IMG/VR virus record: IMGVR_UViG_3300020185_000069
Location: 1 to 49,985 of that record
Length of the DNA: 49,985 nt
Reading direction: 5' to 3' (one strand)
DNA from: a virus
A model generated the notes under the pieces. It had not been told where the DNA came from and did no database searches. It saw nothing but the letters and a program-made list of their open reading frames with translations. A program made the translations under genes and the position numbers. The stretch's first letter is position 1. Each line of letters starts with the position of its first letter. Of the stretch, positions 1-7,911 are shown one piece after another.

Positions 1-149
1 CCTTGAGCACCTGTAGCACCTGTTGAACCTTCTGTACCTGCGACACCTTGAGCACCTGTAGCACCTGTTGAACCTTCTGTACCTGCGACACCTTGAGCAC
101 CTGTAGCACCTGTTGAACCTGCGACACCTTGAGCACCTGTAGCACCTGT
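1..149 (-). repeat. 45-bp tandem repeat inside the collagen-like gene
   Basis: Copies start at 1, 46 and 91, with a partial copy from 127. The copy at 91 lacks 9 bp, i.e. one triplet. On the coding strand each unit encodes 15 residues, [15 protein letters not shown], which is five Gly-X-Y triplets. Copies 1 and 2 are identical, which suggests recent duplication, and the array probably continues beyond the window edge. Confidence 0.9.
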
Positions 150-875
150 AGTACCTTGGATACCTGTTGGACCTTGGAGACCGGTAGCACCCACAGTAGA
201 GGCAGGGCCTGGGGGGCCTGTAGCACCTTCAAGTCCTGTAGCACCTTGTATACCTGTAGCACCTTGTGTACCTGTTGCACCTGTAGCACCTAGTCCTGTA
301 GCACCTTGTGTACCTGTAATACCTTGGATACCTGTAGCACCTTGTGTACCTGTTGCACCTGTAGCACCTAGTCCTGTAGCACCTTGTGTACCTGTAATAC
401 CTTGGATACCTGTAGCACCTTGTGTACCTGTTGCACCTGTAGCACCTAGTCCTGTAGCACCTTGTGTACCTGTAATACCTTGGATACCTGTAGCACCTTG
501 TGTACCTGTAATACCTGTAGCACCTTGTATACCTGTTGCACCTGTAGTACCTAGTCCTGTGGCACCTTGTGTACCTGTAGCACCTTGTGTACCTGTAATA
601 CCTGTAGCACCTTGTATACCTGTTGCACCTGTAGCACCTAGTCCTGTAGCACCTTGTGTACCTGTAGCACCTGTGACACCATTTATACCCTGGGGGCCTG
701 TTGAACCTACTAGACCTTCTATACCTTGAGGGCCTGTTGCCCCTCTTCCCCCGTCTATACCTTGAGGGCCTGTTGCTCCTGTAGGACCCCCAGCGGGTCC
801 TGTTGCTCCTGTTGGACCTAAGGGTCCTATTGGTCCTAGGGGACCTTGTGCTTTTATTTCTATTATACGAGCCAA
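1..875 (-). CDS. Collagen-like tail fibre protein (3' end outside window)
   Basis: The reading frame is open from 875 to the window edge, so the C-terminus is missing. I chose the TTG at 875-873 as start: it gives the sensible N-terminus [18 protein letters not shown], no ATG lies in frame close upstream, and a TAATATTTATA-type motif sits 10 bases before it. Almost the whole visible protein is Gly-X-Y triplets rich in GAT, GTQ, GIQ and GPQ, which is the collagen triple-helix pattern seen in phage tail fibres. The triplets are broken by single-residue G-L-G interruptions at regular intervals. A trimeric rod in a tail or head fibre is inferred. The gene follows another protein with a short collagen-like stretch (930-1991). 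Confidence 0.85.
   Translation of the reverse strand, partial: MARIIEIKAQGPLGPIGPLGPTGATGPAGGPTGATGPQGIDGGRGATGPQGIEGLVGSTGPQGINGVTGATGTQGATGLGATGATGIQGATGITGTQGATGTQGATGLGTTGATGIQGATGITGTQGATGIQGITGTQGATGLGATGATGTQGATGIQGITGTQGATGLGATGATGTQGATGIQGITGTQGATGLGATGATGTQGATGIQGATGLEGATGPPGPASTVGATGLQGPTGIQGTTGATGAQGVAGSTGATGAQGVAGTEGSTGATGAQGVAGTEGSTGATGAQ
251..509 (-). repeat. 78-bp tandem repeat, three copies plus a partial one
   Basis: Units start at 251, 329 and 407, with a partial unit from 485. Each encodes 26 residues. 78 is not a multiple of 9, so each unit contains one break in the Gly-X-Y pattern, a G-L-G written as cctagtcc on the plus strand at 289, 367 and 445. Confidence 0.9.
508..681 (-). 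repeat. 87-bp tandem repeat, two copies
   Basis: Two similar 87-bp units begin at 508 and 595 and encode 29 residues each, again with one G-L-G break per unit (plus-strand positions 550 and 637). They look like longer versions of the neighbouring 78-bp unit. The second copy differs by a few substitutions, so it is older than the 78-bp array. Confidence 0.8.
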
Positions 876-885
876 AGTATTTGTG

Positions 886-897
886 TATAAATATTAT
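886..897 (-). promoter_or_regulatory. Junction motif ATAATATTTATA before the collagen gene
   Basis: On the minus strand the sequence ATAATATTTATA ends 10 bases before the TTG start at 875. It matches the motif found at many other gene starts in this window and is read as a candidate late promoter. The motif is nearly palindromic, so its direction cannot be fixed from sequence. Confidence 0.5.
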
Positions 898-929
898 GAC
901 CCAAATCTAGATTTAAGTGTGTTGTAGTT

Positions 930-1991
930 TTATCCTTGTGAAATGCATACTAATTGGATACCTGCAGTGGCTCCTATGGCTGTACTTCCTGTTTGATATA
1001 ACCTTCCTATCACTCCAGGGTCGGAAGTGGGTAAATTATTAAAATTAATATCAGACCCACTTATCTCTAAACTACCCGTAATTACAGCACTTCCTGTATA
1101 TGGAAAAGGATCTTCATTAAAAGAAGAAGTAGAGACTGCAGTTGCAGTCCAGTGTTCATTACCTATCCAGGCATATCCTGGGGGTAAATTAGGAACATCA
1201 TTAGTACGACCTGCACCAATAATTGTTATTTCTCCATTGTTTTTAACATTACCTACTCTAGCTATTTTTTGAACTAATGCTGATCCCGTAGGTCTATCTT
1301 TAGTTAGAATTCCTTCTCCTACATATAAACTATCATTTATAGAACATAGAGAAGTATTATACCCTCTTAAAGCTCCTAATAATGTAGCATGACCTTGTTC
1401 GTTAGGAGCTAAATTTTGGTCTAATACCCCTATAGCAGGCATTGTTGAAGCATTAGAAGCAGAGGAAGGAGCAATTTGGAATATAGATGCTCCTTGGAAT
1501 CCTATTATGTGTACAGGGGTACCAATTGTTAAAGTATCCCCAGAGTTATTTTTTACATCTATATTAGTTCTATCAGCCCAATCAAAATATAAATTACCTT
1601 CACCATCAGTTGTTATAAGTTGCTTTTCATCTCCATCTATAGTAGGATAATTTAATCCAGATGCTGTAAAGGGTCCTGTTACATTTAAGCTACCACTTAT
1701 AATAGCATCTCCTATATAAGGAAAACCAGGGCCTTGGGGACCTGTTGCACCTGTAGTGCCTTGGGGACCTGTTGCGCCTGTAGTACCTTGGGGGCCTGTT
1801 GTACCTGTTGTACCTGTTGCACCTATTGGGCCCTGGGGTCCTATAGGGCCTAAAGAGACTACATCAACAACGTTAGTTACCTCTTGGGTTATTTTAACCC
1901 CATTACTTACTTGAGTTATATTAACTATATTGTCGGGGTTGTTAGTGACTACTATAGTCCTAAATTCATTATTTTCCTTTACGTTTGCCAT
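930..1991 (-). CDS. Tail fibre protein with collagen-like segment
   Basis: 353 residues. An N-terminal domain of about 45 residues is followed by a short collagen-like stretch beginning GPIGPQGPIGATG, then a non-repetitive domain with phage-fibre character (GTPVHIIGF, ATLLGALRGYN, IIGAGRTND) and a C-terminal part ending FNNLPTSDPGVIGRLYQ. The architecture of attachment domain, collagen-like stalk and globular C-terminus is typical of phage fibre or adhesin subunits. The start ATG overlaps the stop of the upstream gene as TAATG, so translation is probably coupled. The receptor is unknown. Confidence 0.75.
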   Translation of the reverse strand: MANVKENNEFRTIVVTNNPDNIVNITQVSNGVKITQEVTNVVDVVSLGPIGPQGPIGATGTTGTTGPQGTTGATGPQGTTGATGPQGPGFPYIGDAIISGSLNVTGPFTASGLNYPTIDGDEKQLITTDGEGNLYFDWADRTNIDVKNNSGDTLTIGTPVHIIGFQGASIFQIAPSSASNASTMPAIGVLDQNLAPNEQGHATLLGALRGYNTSLCSINDSLYVGEGILTKDRPTGSALVQKIARVGNVKNNGEITIIGAGRTNDVPNLPPGYAWIGNEHWTATAVSTSSFNEDPFPYTGSAVITGSLEISGSDINFNNLPTSDPGVIGRLYQTGSTAIGATAGIQLVCISQG

Positions 1992-2389
1992 TAGAATGAT
2001 CCTAGTGTTACGTTTTTATTTAGATGAACATTTCCTTCTAAAATTCTAGTAACAATTGGGCAACTTTCTCCTACAGCAATTTCTAAATCATAAGAAGCTT
2101 CATTAAAGTTTAGCATAGAAGACGAATTAGCCGAAATGTATATTCCTATAGTCCCAGATGTGGGAGGATTAATACCGCTTGAACCCCCCATGTTTAGACC
2201 AGTTCCACAAGGGCCTAAACTAGAAGATAGAGTTAAATAAGTAGTTGGAGATCCAGGTTTGGGTCTAATTTGCATTCTAGCTTGATACCCCGTAAGATCT
2301 ACAGGAGTGCCTGTAGAATCTTTATAAGCTATTTCAAAATTTAGAGTTGCACCCTGTTCTATTGTAAATGAATACCTTCCTGCAGCCAT
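1991..2389 (-). CDS. Small virion protein, fibre-attachment or BppU-like fold
   Basis: 132 residues, not assigned with certainty. It begins MAAGRYSFTIEQGATLNFEI, contains DLTGYQARMQIRPKPGS and ends with YDLEIAVGE, ILEGNVHLNKNV. The pattern of a beta-rich domain with a G-Y-x-A-R-M-Q-I-R strand and a closing L-E-G-x-V strand resembles small N-terminal domains of baseplate upper proteins and phage fibre connectors; this is a pattern judgement only. It sits directly before two collagen-like fibre genes and shares a TAATG overlap with the first, so a role in linking fibres to the virion is plausible. A junction motif precedes its start. Confidence 0.55.
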   Translation of the reverse strand: MAAGRYSFTIEQGATLNFEIAYKDSTGTPVDLTGYQARMQIRPKPGSPTTYLTLSSSLGPCGTGLNMGGSSGINPPTSGTIGIYISANSSSMLNFNEASYDLEIAVGESCPIVTRILEGNVHLNKNVTLGSF

Positions 2390-2400
2390 AATGTTTTTCC

Positions 2401-2411
2401 ATAAATATTAT
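2401..2411 (-). promoter_or_regulatory. Junction motif ATAATATTTAT before the 132-aa virion gene
   Basis: The minus-strand copy of the recurring motif ends 11 bases upstream of the ATG at 2389 and lies just after the stop of phoH (2415). Candidate late promoter. Confidence 0.5.
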
Positions 2412-2414
2412 GGA

Positions 2415-3113
2415 TTAATAGATAGGATTATCTGCGTAATAATCTCTTAAGTCTTCTACAATTTCGTTTCTATGATTTGAAGTTAAAGTAATAGCTTCTA
2501 AATTTTTAATTTTACGAGATGCCTTATAAAGGTATTTAAATCCCGAATCTGCTTTCTTTTTAAGGTCGATTTGCTGGCCGTCTCCACAAATCATCATTTT
2601 AGATCTTAGACCTAAACGTGTTGTAATCATCTCCATTTGATCATGGGTCACATTTTGTGCTTCATCAACAATAACACATGAATCTAAAAATGTCCTACCC
2701 CTCATAAATGATACCGGTACAATTTCTATTTTCCCATCCGCTATAAGTTTTTCAACTTTAACTTTATCATAAAGAATAAAGAAGTTTTGGTAGATGGGTT
2801 GAACCCAAGGATCCATTTTTTCCCTTAGGTCTCCAGGGAGAAATCCAATTTCTTCTTTTGATACTGTGGGGCGGGTTATAATTATTTTATCATATATCCG
2901 TCTTAGGAGACCATCCAAAGCGATTTGACATGCTAATAGAGTTTTTCCAGAACCTGCTTGACCTGCTAATAAAGTTATGGTACTGTCTAATATTTTTTGT
3001 TTTGCTTCTTTTTGTTCTTCATTAAGTTGGACTTTAAACTTAATGGGGTTTTTTGGTATTCTTTTTTCTCTAAAAATTTCTTCTGCTTTAGGAGTGTTGT
3101 TGAAATGGGTCAT
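2415..3113 (-). CDS. phoH: PhoH-like P-loop ATPase
   Basis: 232 residues from the ATG at 3113. A longer frame opens at 3152, but the extra 13 residues lie inside the preceding gene and are atypical, so the inner start is preferred. Walker A is GQAGSGKT (about residues 51-58) and Walker B is VIVDEAQN (about 147-154); RGRTFLDS and the later MMICGDGQQIDL are also characteristic. PhoH-like proteins are the ATPase half of a superfamily 1 helicase/RNase and are widespread in T4-like phages of marine bacteria, where their role is unsettled; phosphate-stress and RNA-metabolism roles have been proposed. It overlaps the upstream PSD-like gene by 26 bases. Confidence 0.92.
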   Translation of the reverse strand: MTHFNNTPKAEEIFREKRIPKNPIKFKVQLNEEQKEAKQKILDSTITLLAGQAGSGKTLLACQIALDGLLRRIYDKIIITRPTVSKEEIGFLPGDLREKMDPWVQPIYQNFFILYDKVKVEKLIADGKIEIVPVSFMRGRTFLDSCVIVDEAQNVTHDQMEMITTRLGLRSKMMICGDGQQIDLKKKADSGFKYLYKASRKIKNLEAITLTSNHRNEIVEDLRDYYADNPIY

Positions 3114-3831
3114 TTTTAAAATTAATTTTAACCAATTTATCCAAACCCGCATTCACATGCATTTCATCTTCTAACACAAGGTCAAAATCGTATCTTTCGT
3201 CCAATGGTAAGACCAAATCTACTTGTGAACCCCATCTTATAAGTGAAAAACGTTCATTTTGTGATACTGGTGAATTTTGATCGTTAATAAAAGGGGCTAT
3301 AACATTAACATCTTCATCTGCTATTTGGACTAAGTAATAAGTATAATCTAATTGAGGTGAATATATTTTATTTAACATTCTTTCATTATACTTCAAATAC
3401 TCCATATTATTAGGATTAATTGCGGCATTAAGAATATCTTTTTCAACTGCTAACATAGGTTTGTTAGTAGATTCAATAGGATCTAGTCCTTTATATTGTA
3501 ATATACCGGTATATGGTATTCTATTTATATGAACATCATAGAATGACATGAATATACCAATTACTAAAGATGGTTGGTTATAACGCTTATCTCCTAATAC
3601 ATCTTGTATAGTATAATCCATACCTTTAATTTCCACTACAGGTTTTGTAGGGTCTTTGACATATTTTTGATATAAAATTACACCATCCGCAGGAGAGTAA
3701 AAGTGGTTGTAGTCAATATAATTAGGACGCATAGGGTCTCTAAAGAAAAAAGTATTCGAAAGTTCACCTACTTCTAATTTGGAAAGTTCTGCTACCTCTC
3801 CTTTCAACCAATCTTCTAATTTTTGAGCCAT
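3088..3831 (-). CDS. psd: Phosphatidylserine decarboxylase-like enzyme
   Basis: 247 residues. The family's hallmark segments are present in order: FYSPADGVI (Asp49), IKGMDYTIQDVL (68-79), SFYDVHINRIPYTG (His101), NERFSLIRWGSQVDLVLP (Ser202) and a final biotinyl/lipoyl-like hairpin ending VNAGLDKLVKINF. In known PSDs the Asp/His/Ser triad drives self-cleavage at the Gly-Ser bond and the Ser becomes the pyruvoyl cofactor. Here the usual LGST is WGSQ, so cleavage is likely but unproven. The expected reaction is phosphatidylserine to phosphatidylethanolamine plus CO2 at the membrane. No hydrophobic N-terminal anchor is seen. The start overlaps the upstream amidinotransferase-like gene as TAATG. 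Confidence 0.85.
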   Translation of the reverse strand: MAQKLEDWLKGEVAELSKLEVGELSNTFFFRDPMRPNYIDYNHFYSPADGVILYQKYVKDPTKPVVEIKGMDYTIQDVLGDKRYNQPSLVIGIFMSFYDVHINRIPYTGILQYKGLDPIESTNKPMLAVEKDILNAAINPNNMEYLKYNERMLNKIYSPQLDYTYYLVQIADEDVNVIAPFINDQNSPVSQNERFSLIRWGSQVDLVLPLDERYDFDLVLEDEMHVNAGLDKLVKINFKNDPFQQHS

Positions 3832-4745
3832 TAGATAAGAGATTTAGTTTGATCTACATAATTAAGATGCATCATCATACAACTTAACATAGCCCCTGAT
3901 TTCATGTATTCAGATAAATTAAAAAATACAGGTTCTAATCCTTCATTAAAACATATTTTTTCTAGAGTATTTATTTTAGCTTTTTCTGCTTCATAATTTT
4001 TATCTGCTCTGGTCATCTCTGAGATGTTTGAAGCACATAAAATCATATTCCCTAATCTAACAGAATTAGTTAAACCATTAAAAGCATCATCAACACTAAT
4101 GTCTACTATTTCAGTATATTGTTCTAATTGCGTTAATTCATCCTCTTCGAACATTTCCGTGCAAACCAATGTTTTTTCTTGAGTTAACGGGAAAATAGAA
4201 CAATCAAGATGGTATAAATAGTCATCAACCATTTCTAATTTAATAATTTTCATATCAAATTTTTCTTCCATCCATTCATAAGCTTGGATATCTGAGCGGA
4301 TTCCATATCCTCCTATGTAAATATTATCATAAAGGTATTTTAAATCTGCTTCCCCTTCCCATTTAAAAGGGCACATATGAACCTCATAACCCATTGCTTC
4401 AAAAAATGGTTTCCCAACTTTTTCTTCCCCTTGTCGAGGTTCAGAAGTAAAGTTAGACATAATAATAGTATTTGAATCCTTAATGTGGGGAAGTTGTATT
4501 CCTAAATTAGCTACATATACCAAGTCCTGGTAGTTGCCTGTAGCGGGTAGGTTGCAGACTAGAGAATTACCGGCCACAAATTGGTATAGGTCTAAAAATT
4601 GTCTATAAGCGTTTCCTTTATTTATCTTTAAATCTTCTTTTTCCATTTCCTGCATCCAAATATTATTGGGATTAGCAGTATCTAATGTGAATGGAAAATT
4701 CATAACGAATGCCGGTATAGGCAATTGTGAAGGGGTTTCTTTCAT
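3831..4745 (-). CDS. Amidinotransferase/DDAH-superfamily enzyme
   Basis: 304 residues, about the usual length for dimethylarginine dimethylaminohydrolase and arginine-deiminase-type enzymes. Matching landmarks are NYQDLVYVANLG (71-82), SNFTSEPRQGEE, KWEGEADLKY (128-137), IGGYGIRSD (144-152), YLYHLDC (177-182, His179 as likely catalytic base) and SGAMLSCMM (283-291, Cys289 as likely nucleophile). Such enzymes act on guanidino groups (arginine, methylarginines, glycine amidino transfer); the exact substrate cannot be read here. It lies between the gp23 terminator and the PSD-like gene and is probably co-transcribed with PSD and PhoH. A weak junction motif lies 27 bases upstream. Confidence 0.8.
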   Translation of the reverse strand: MKETPSQLPIPAFVMNFPFTLDTANPNNIWMQEMEKEDLKINKGNAYRQFLDLYQFVAGNSLVCNLPATGNYQDLVYVANLGIQLPHIKDSNTIIMSNFTSEPRQGEEKVGKPFFEAMGYEVHMCPFKWEGEADLKYLYDNIYIGGYGIRSDIQAYEWMEEKFDMKIIKLEMVDDYLYHLDCSIFPLTQEKTLVCTEMFEEDELTQLEQYTEIVDISVDDAFNGLTNSVRLGNMILCASNISEMTRADKNYEAEKAKINTLEKICFNEGLEPVFFNLSEYMKSGAMLSCMMMHLNYVDQTKSLI

Positions 4746-4771
4746 TTTTTTAAAACTATTTAATTATTTAC

Positions 4772-4780
4772 TATAAATAT
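4772..4780 (-). promoter_or_regulatory. Weak junction motif ATATTTATA
   Basis: A partial match to the recurring motif lies between the gp23 terminator and the amidinotransferase-like start at 4745. Because a terminator is immediately upstream, a promoter is needed for the downstream genes and this is the best visible candidate. Confidence 0.4.
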
Positions 4781-4800
4781 GTACTAACTACTAGAGGTAC

Positions 4801-4828
4801 AAAAAGCCCCGCCGAAGCGGGGCTTTTC
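4801..4828 (-). terminator. Rho-independent terminator after gp23, UUCG tetraloop
   Basis: On the minus strand, stem GCCCCGC, loop TTCG and stem GCGGGGC are followed by TTTTT. The stem is 4806-4812 paired with 4817-4823. C(UUCG)G is an exceptionally stable tetraloop. It lies about 24 bases past the gp23 stop. The A-tract on the other side could make it work in both directions. Confidence 0.93.
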
Positions 4829-4851
4829 TTTAGCGTATGCTAAAAATCTAA

Positions 4852-6537
4852 TTAGAGGGTATTTAAACCATTAACGTAGATCTTAGCGTAGTATTCAGGT
4901 CTCAACATCTTCTTAGCGTAGCGAGTCAAGAGACCTTTTCTTGGAGTGAAGGTTTCAGGATCGTACACTAGAGGTGTCATGATCAATGGAATGTAAGGAG
5001 CAAATGTAGCACCTGTTTCCAAGAATTGTGAACCTTTAAATCCTAAGAGAATAGTATTCTCAGTCATGTATGGGTTTTTATAAACTTCATACTTAGTGTT
5101 CAAGTTACCAACTTTTTGGATACCGAAAGCATAGCTCATAGAGTCAGCATCAGCACCATCAGAAGCAGCGAATCCTGGGATTGACTCAAGAACAGTACCA
5201 ATAGTTGGGGAGCAAACCATGAAGTTAGCACCACCTCTTAAAGTTAACTGGTGGATCTTGTTAGATACCTTGTTAATTTTAGTACCGAGAGTTTGGAACC
5301 ACTGACCTTGTGTGTTGTAGAAAGTACCGTTATCGGTTGCTCCGTTAGCATCAAAAGTAGTGTTATTCTTAGCTGACCAATACTCTGTAGTAAGAGCATT
5401 TTCTATCAACATACCTAGAATTTCTAAGTCAATTTCAAGAGCAATATACTCACTCATGATGCTTGTCAACTCAGCCTCAGCATCTAAACTGTGGTAAGCA
5501 TTCAAGTCTTGAGCAAATTCAGGAGTCCAGACAGCCTTTAGCTTCTTTGTTTTAGCAACAATAGCTTCAGACTTCATCTTAACGTTTACTTCAGGAATTT
5601 CAATAGGAGTATTGAAGGTGCCACCACTTGCACCAAGGGCACTAGCACCATCCTCAAAGTCACCTCTCATGTTATCCTTAGTTTGGATTGGGTAGTTAGC
5701 GACGATGTTACTTTCTTCACCACTATTACCTGCTTCGTCGCCCCAGAAAATGTAAACATTACCTGTACCATCAACATAGTTAAATTGGTTGTAGTTGGAT
5801 GTAACGTTGCTAACTGAAGTTTCAACTACATCAATACCTCTAACACCTTGTAAGTCTACATTAACCATTCCTAATGCTGCAGGTGAACCTGAAGTAAAGT
5901 AAATAGTACCAGCAGCAATAGAAGAAGATAAATCAGAATCATATCCTACTTGACCCCAAGATGCTGTTTGCATTAGTGTTGCTGAATCACCATAGGATTG
6001 GGTAACATTGCTTGAGTAAGTCCACTTACCGGCACCATACAAACCATTAGTAGGGGCAGCAGCAGTGTCAGTAACACCGTACATAGAACCCGCACCAAAT
6101 ACATCACCACCTGGGGTGAATCTACCATCTTGACTAGTTTGGCCATCATTATTACCTGCTATACCGCCGTATTGGAAATCTAGGAAGAAAACAAGGCCAG
6201 AAGGTAAGCTCATTGGTTGAACACTAACGAAATCTTTCGCAGCGATTTGACCAAATACCTTTCTTACGAGGGGAAGAGCAAGACCAGCCCACTGTTCACC
6301 TGTTCCGGCATTAAAAGTAGCACCAGCAGCACCAGCACCCCCACCTGTTTGGGAAGTTTCAACAACAAGTTGCTTGGCTTGGTTTTCAAGGATGAGAGAC
6401 ATATTGTTCTTCTCAACTTCGTTACCTAAACCTTCAAGCAAACCTGTTTTATCCCATTTGTTGGCTAATCTAGAAGCATCAGATTGGACTGATCTCCATT
6501 GGTTAGCACTCTCTAAAAGAGAATTTAAATTTGACAT
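4852..6537 (-). CDS. gp23: Major capsid protein, gp23-like
   Basis: 561 residues, slightly longer than T4 gp23 (521). It matches T4 gp23 in the conserved core, for example AKTKKLKAVWTPEFAQDL and DAEAELTSIMSEYIALEI, and near the C-terminus with FTPRKGLLTRYAKK and YYAKIYVNGL. The first ~70 residues should be removed by the prohead protease gp21; possible sites ending in Glu are ILE and VVE near residues 50-60. The protein assembles the capsid hexamers. Its codons are visibly more GC-rich than most neighbours, as expected for a very highly expressed gene. It lies after gp22 and ends at a strong terminator, the standard T4 head order. Confidence 0.97.
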   Translation of the reverse strand: MSNLNSLLESANQWRSVQSDASRLANKWDKTGLLEGLGNEVEKNNMSLILENQAKQLVVETSQTGGGAGAAGATFNAGTGEQWAGLALPLVRKVFGQIAAKDFVSVQPMSLPSGLVFFLDFQYGGIAGNNDGQTSQDGRFTPGGDVFGAGSMYGVTDTAAAPTNGLYGAGKWTYSSNVTQSYGDSATLMQTASWGQVGYDSDLSSSIAAGTIYFTSGSPAALGMVNVDLQGVRGIDVVETSVSNVTSNYNQFNYVDGTGNVYIFWGDEAGNSGEESNIVANYPIQTKDNMRGDFEDGASALGASGGTFNTPIEIPEVNVKMKSEAIVAKTKKLKAVWTPEFAQDLNAYHSLDAEAELTSIMSEYIALEIDLEILGMLIENALTTEYWSAKNNTTFDANGATDNGTFYNTQGQWFQTLGTKINKVSNKIHQLTLRGGANFMVCSPTIGTVLESIPGFAASDGADADSMSYAFGIQKVGNLNTKYEVYKNPYMTENTILLGFKGSQFLETGATFAPYIPLIMTPLVYDPETFTPRKGLLTRYAKKMLRPEYYAKIYVNGLNTL

Positions 6538-6562
6538 TTTGTTTTAGTTTTAAAATTAATAA

Positions 6563-7798
6563 TTATTTTATACCTGCTAATTTTTTAAAGCGTGATACCA
6601 TTGCATCTTCTTCTACAACATTTTCGGTTATAGGACGCTTAGGAGCAACACCCGCAGGTTTTGAAGCAAAGCCCATAGATTCTTTAATATTAGACTTAGT
6701 TGATTTAGCAACTAGGTTTTCATTTAACGATTCAAAAATAACTTTTGCTTCTTTTACTGTTTCGGCTTTATCAAAAGCCTTTAAAACCTTAATTTTTTGA
6801 TTTTCAGTCAAATTCTTGGCTCTGAAAATCTTGTTTGTGTAAAGGAGTTTAGAATTAAGGAGATTAACCTCATTAAGTTCAGATTGAAGGTGCTTAATAA
6901 CAGTTTTAGCTTCTTTAAGCTCTTTACCTTCTGAGGGGGTGTTGAATTGTTGGGGTAGAAATTCCATAGCAGATAATACTTTTTCAACAGTAGTTCCTGC
7001 TTTTTCAGCAAATTTAGCTAATTTTTCTTTCATACCTTCTTCAAGTTCCTCTTCATAAATTTGAGATTCTTTGGTGGTTGTAGTAAGGCCTGAGTCAATT
7101 TCAGGGAAAAGTTTATTAAATGCTTCTAAAGCATCCTCAACTTTAACTCCTAATTTTTGAGCAAACTGCTTAACTTTATCCATTTTACCTTCTTGAAGAT
7201 CAATATCATCAACTTCAATGTCTACGTCAGCATCTCCTTCCATACCATCGTCTGTGTCTTCAGCTTCTTCAGCTTCAGATTCATCAGCGTTTGGTCCGGG
7301 AACAAGTTCACCATCTTCGATCATGTCCTCAATAACATCTTCAATAAAGCCTTGTAACTCATCTTCAGTCATGTTTTCAAGATCAAGTTCAGCATCGTCG
7401 TCGCCTTCGGCTTCTTCAGCTTCTTCAGCTTCTTCCATACTGTCATCCATTCCTTCTTCCATTTCGGATTCACCTTCTTCTAATTCTAACTCCGCTAAAA
7501 TTTCTTCAAGATCAAGGTCCTCTTCGAGTTCCTCTTCCTCCTGGAGGTTTTCTTTAGCAGTTTTTTCTTTACCTTCTGCTTCCATTTCTTTTGCTTCTTC
7601 TTGCTTTTCCTTATCGACTTCAGCAAGATCATCTTCTGTGATCTCTTCTTCGTCGAGTTGGGAAATTTTTTCAGAAAGCATAGATTGGAGTTGTGGGGTA
7701 AAGGCTTCTTCTAAAGCAGCTTTCGCATTAGCGATAGCGACTTCTTTAACAGCTTTTGCGTCAGCAATAGCTTCTCTTAACAAATCTCTATTTGCCAT
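6563..7798 (-). CDS. gp22: Prohead core scaffold protein, gp22-like
   Basis: 411 residues from the ATG at 7798 (MANRDLLREAIADAKA). An in-frame extension to 7939 exists but would run through a terminator, hairpin and promoter-like motif, so it is rejected. The N-terminal helix is followed by a very long Glu/Asp-rich region (about 60-230) and helical segments with two related stretches (QFAQKLGVKVEDALEAF and KFAEKAGTTVEKVLSAM). The C-terminus is VSRFKKLAGIK. Position between gp21 and gp23, high acidity and helical content fit the T4 scaffold that is degraded by gp21 during head maturation. The acidic repeats generate long serine-rich frames on the opposite strand that are not genes. Confidence 0.9.
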   Translation of the reverse strand: MANRDLLREAIADAKAVKEVAIANAKAALEEAFTPQLQSMLSEKISQLDEEEITEDDLAEVDKEKQEEAKEMEAEGKEKTAKENLQEEEELEEDLDLEEILAELELEEGESEMEEGMDDSMEEAEEAEEAEGDDDAELDLENMTEDELQGFIEDVIEDMIEDGELVPGPNADESEAEEAEDTDDGMEGDADVDIEVDDIDLQEGKMDKVKQFAQKLGVKVEDALEAFNKLFPEIDSGLTTTTKESQIYEEELEEGMKEKLAKFAEKAGTTVEKVLSAMEFLPQQFNTPSEGKELKEAKTVIKHLQSELNEVNLLNSKLLYTNKIFRAKNLTENQKIKVLKAFDKAETVKEAKVIFESLNENLVAKSTKSNIKESMGFASKPAGVAPKRPITENVVEEDAMVSRFKKLAGIK

Positions 7799-7911
7799 AA
7801 TTCCTAAATTGTTTTGGGTTGGGAAAATACGCTTATTCTGTGAAAGCGTAATAAAAATTAATAATAGTGGGTATCGTATAAAAAGACGATACATTCTAGG
7901 ATAAATATGGT
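7799..7911 (-). promoter_or_regulatory. Long gp22 leader with promoter-like motif and hairpin
   Basis: The gap upstream of gp22 is unusually long for this genome. A partial junction motif (minus strand ATATTTATCC, 7899-7908) comes right after the gp21 terminator. A perfect 7-bp hairpin follows: GTATCGT at 7871-7877 pairs with ACGATAC at 7886-7892 around an 8-base loop. A separate transcript for the scaffold and capsid genes, with a structured 5' leader, is inferred. Confidence 0.5.

Noticed and set aside
1-681. Tandem repeats as a CRISPR array
   Set aside because: There are no unique spacers; the repeats are in frame and encode Gly-X-Y triplets.
886-897. TATAAATA on the plus strand as canonical T4 late promoters facing rightwards
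   Set aside because: No plus-strand genes exist to be served, and the motif sits consistently just before minus-strand starts. The near-palindromic sequence explains the reverse match.
7218-7904. Serine-rich 228-residue frame on the plus strand
   Set aside because: It is the antisense of the acidic repeats in the gp22 gene; Glu codons read backwards give Ser. It also crosses the gp22 leader and the neighbouring hairpin.
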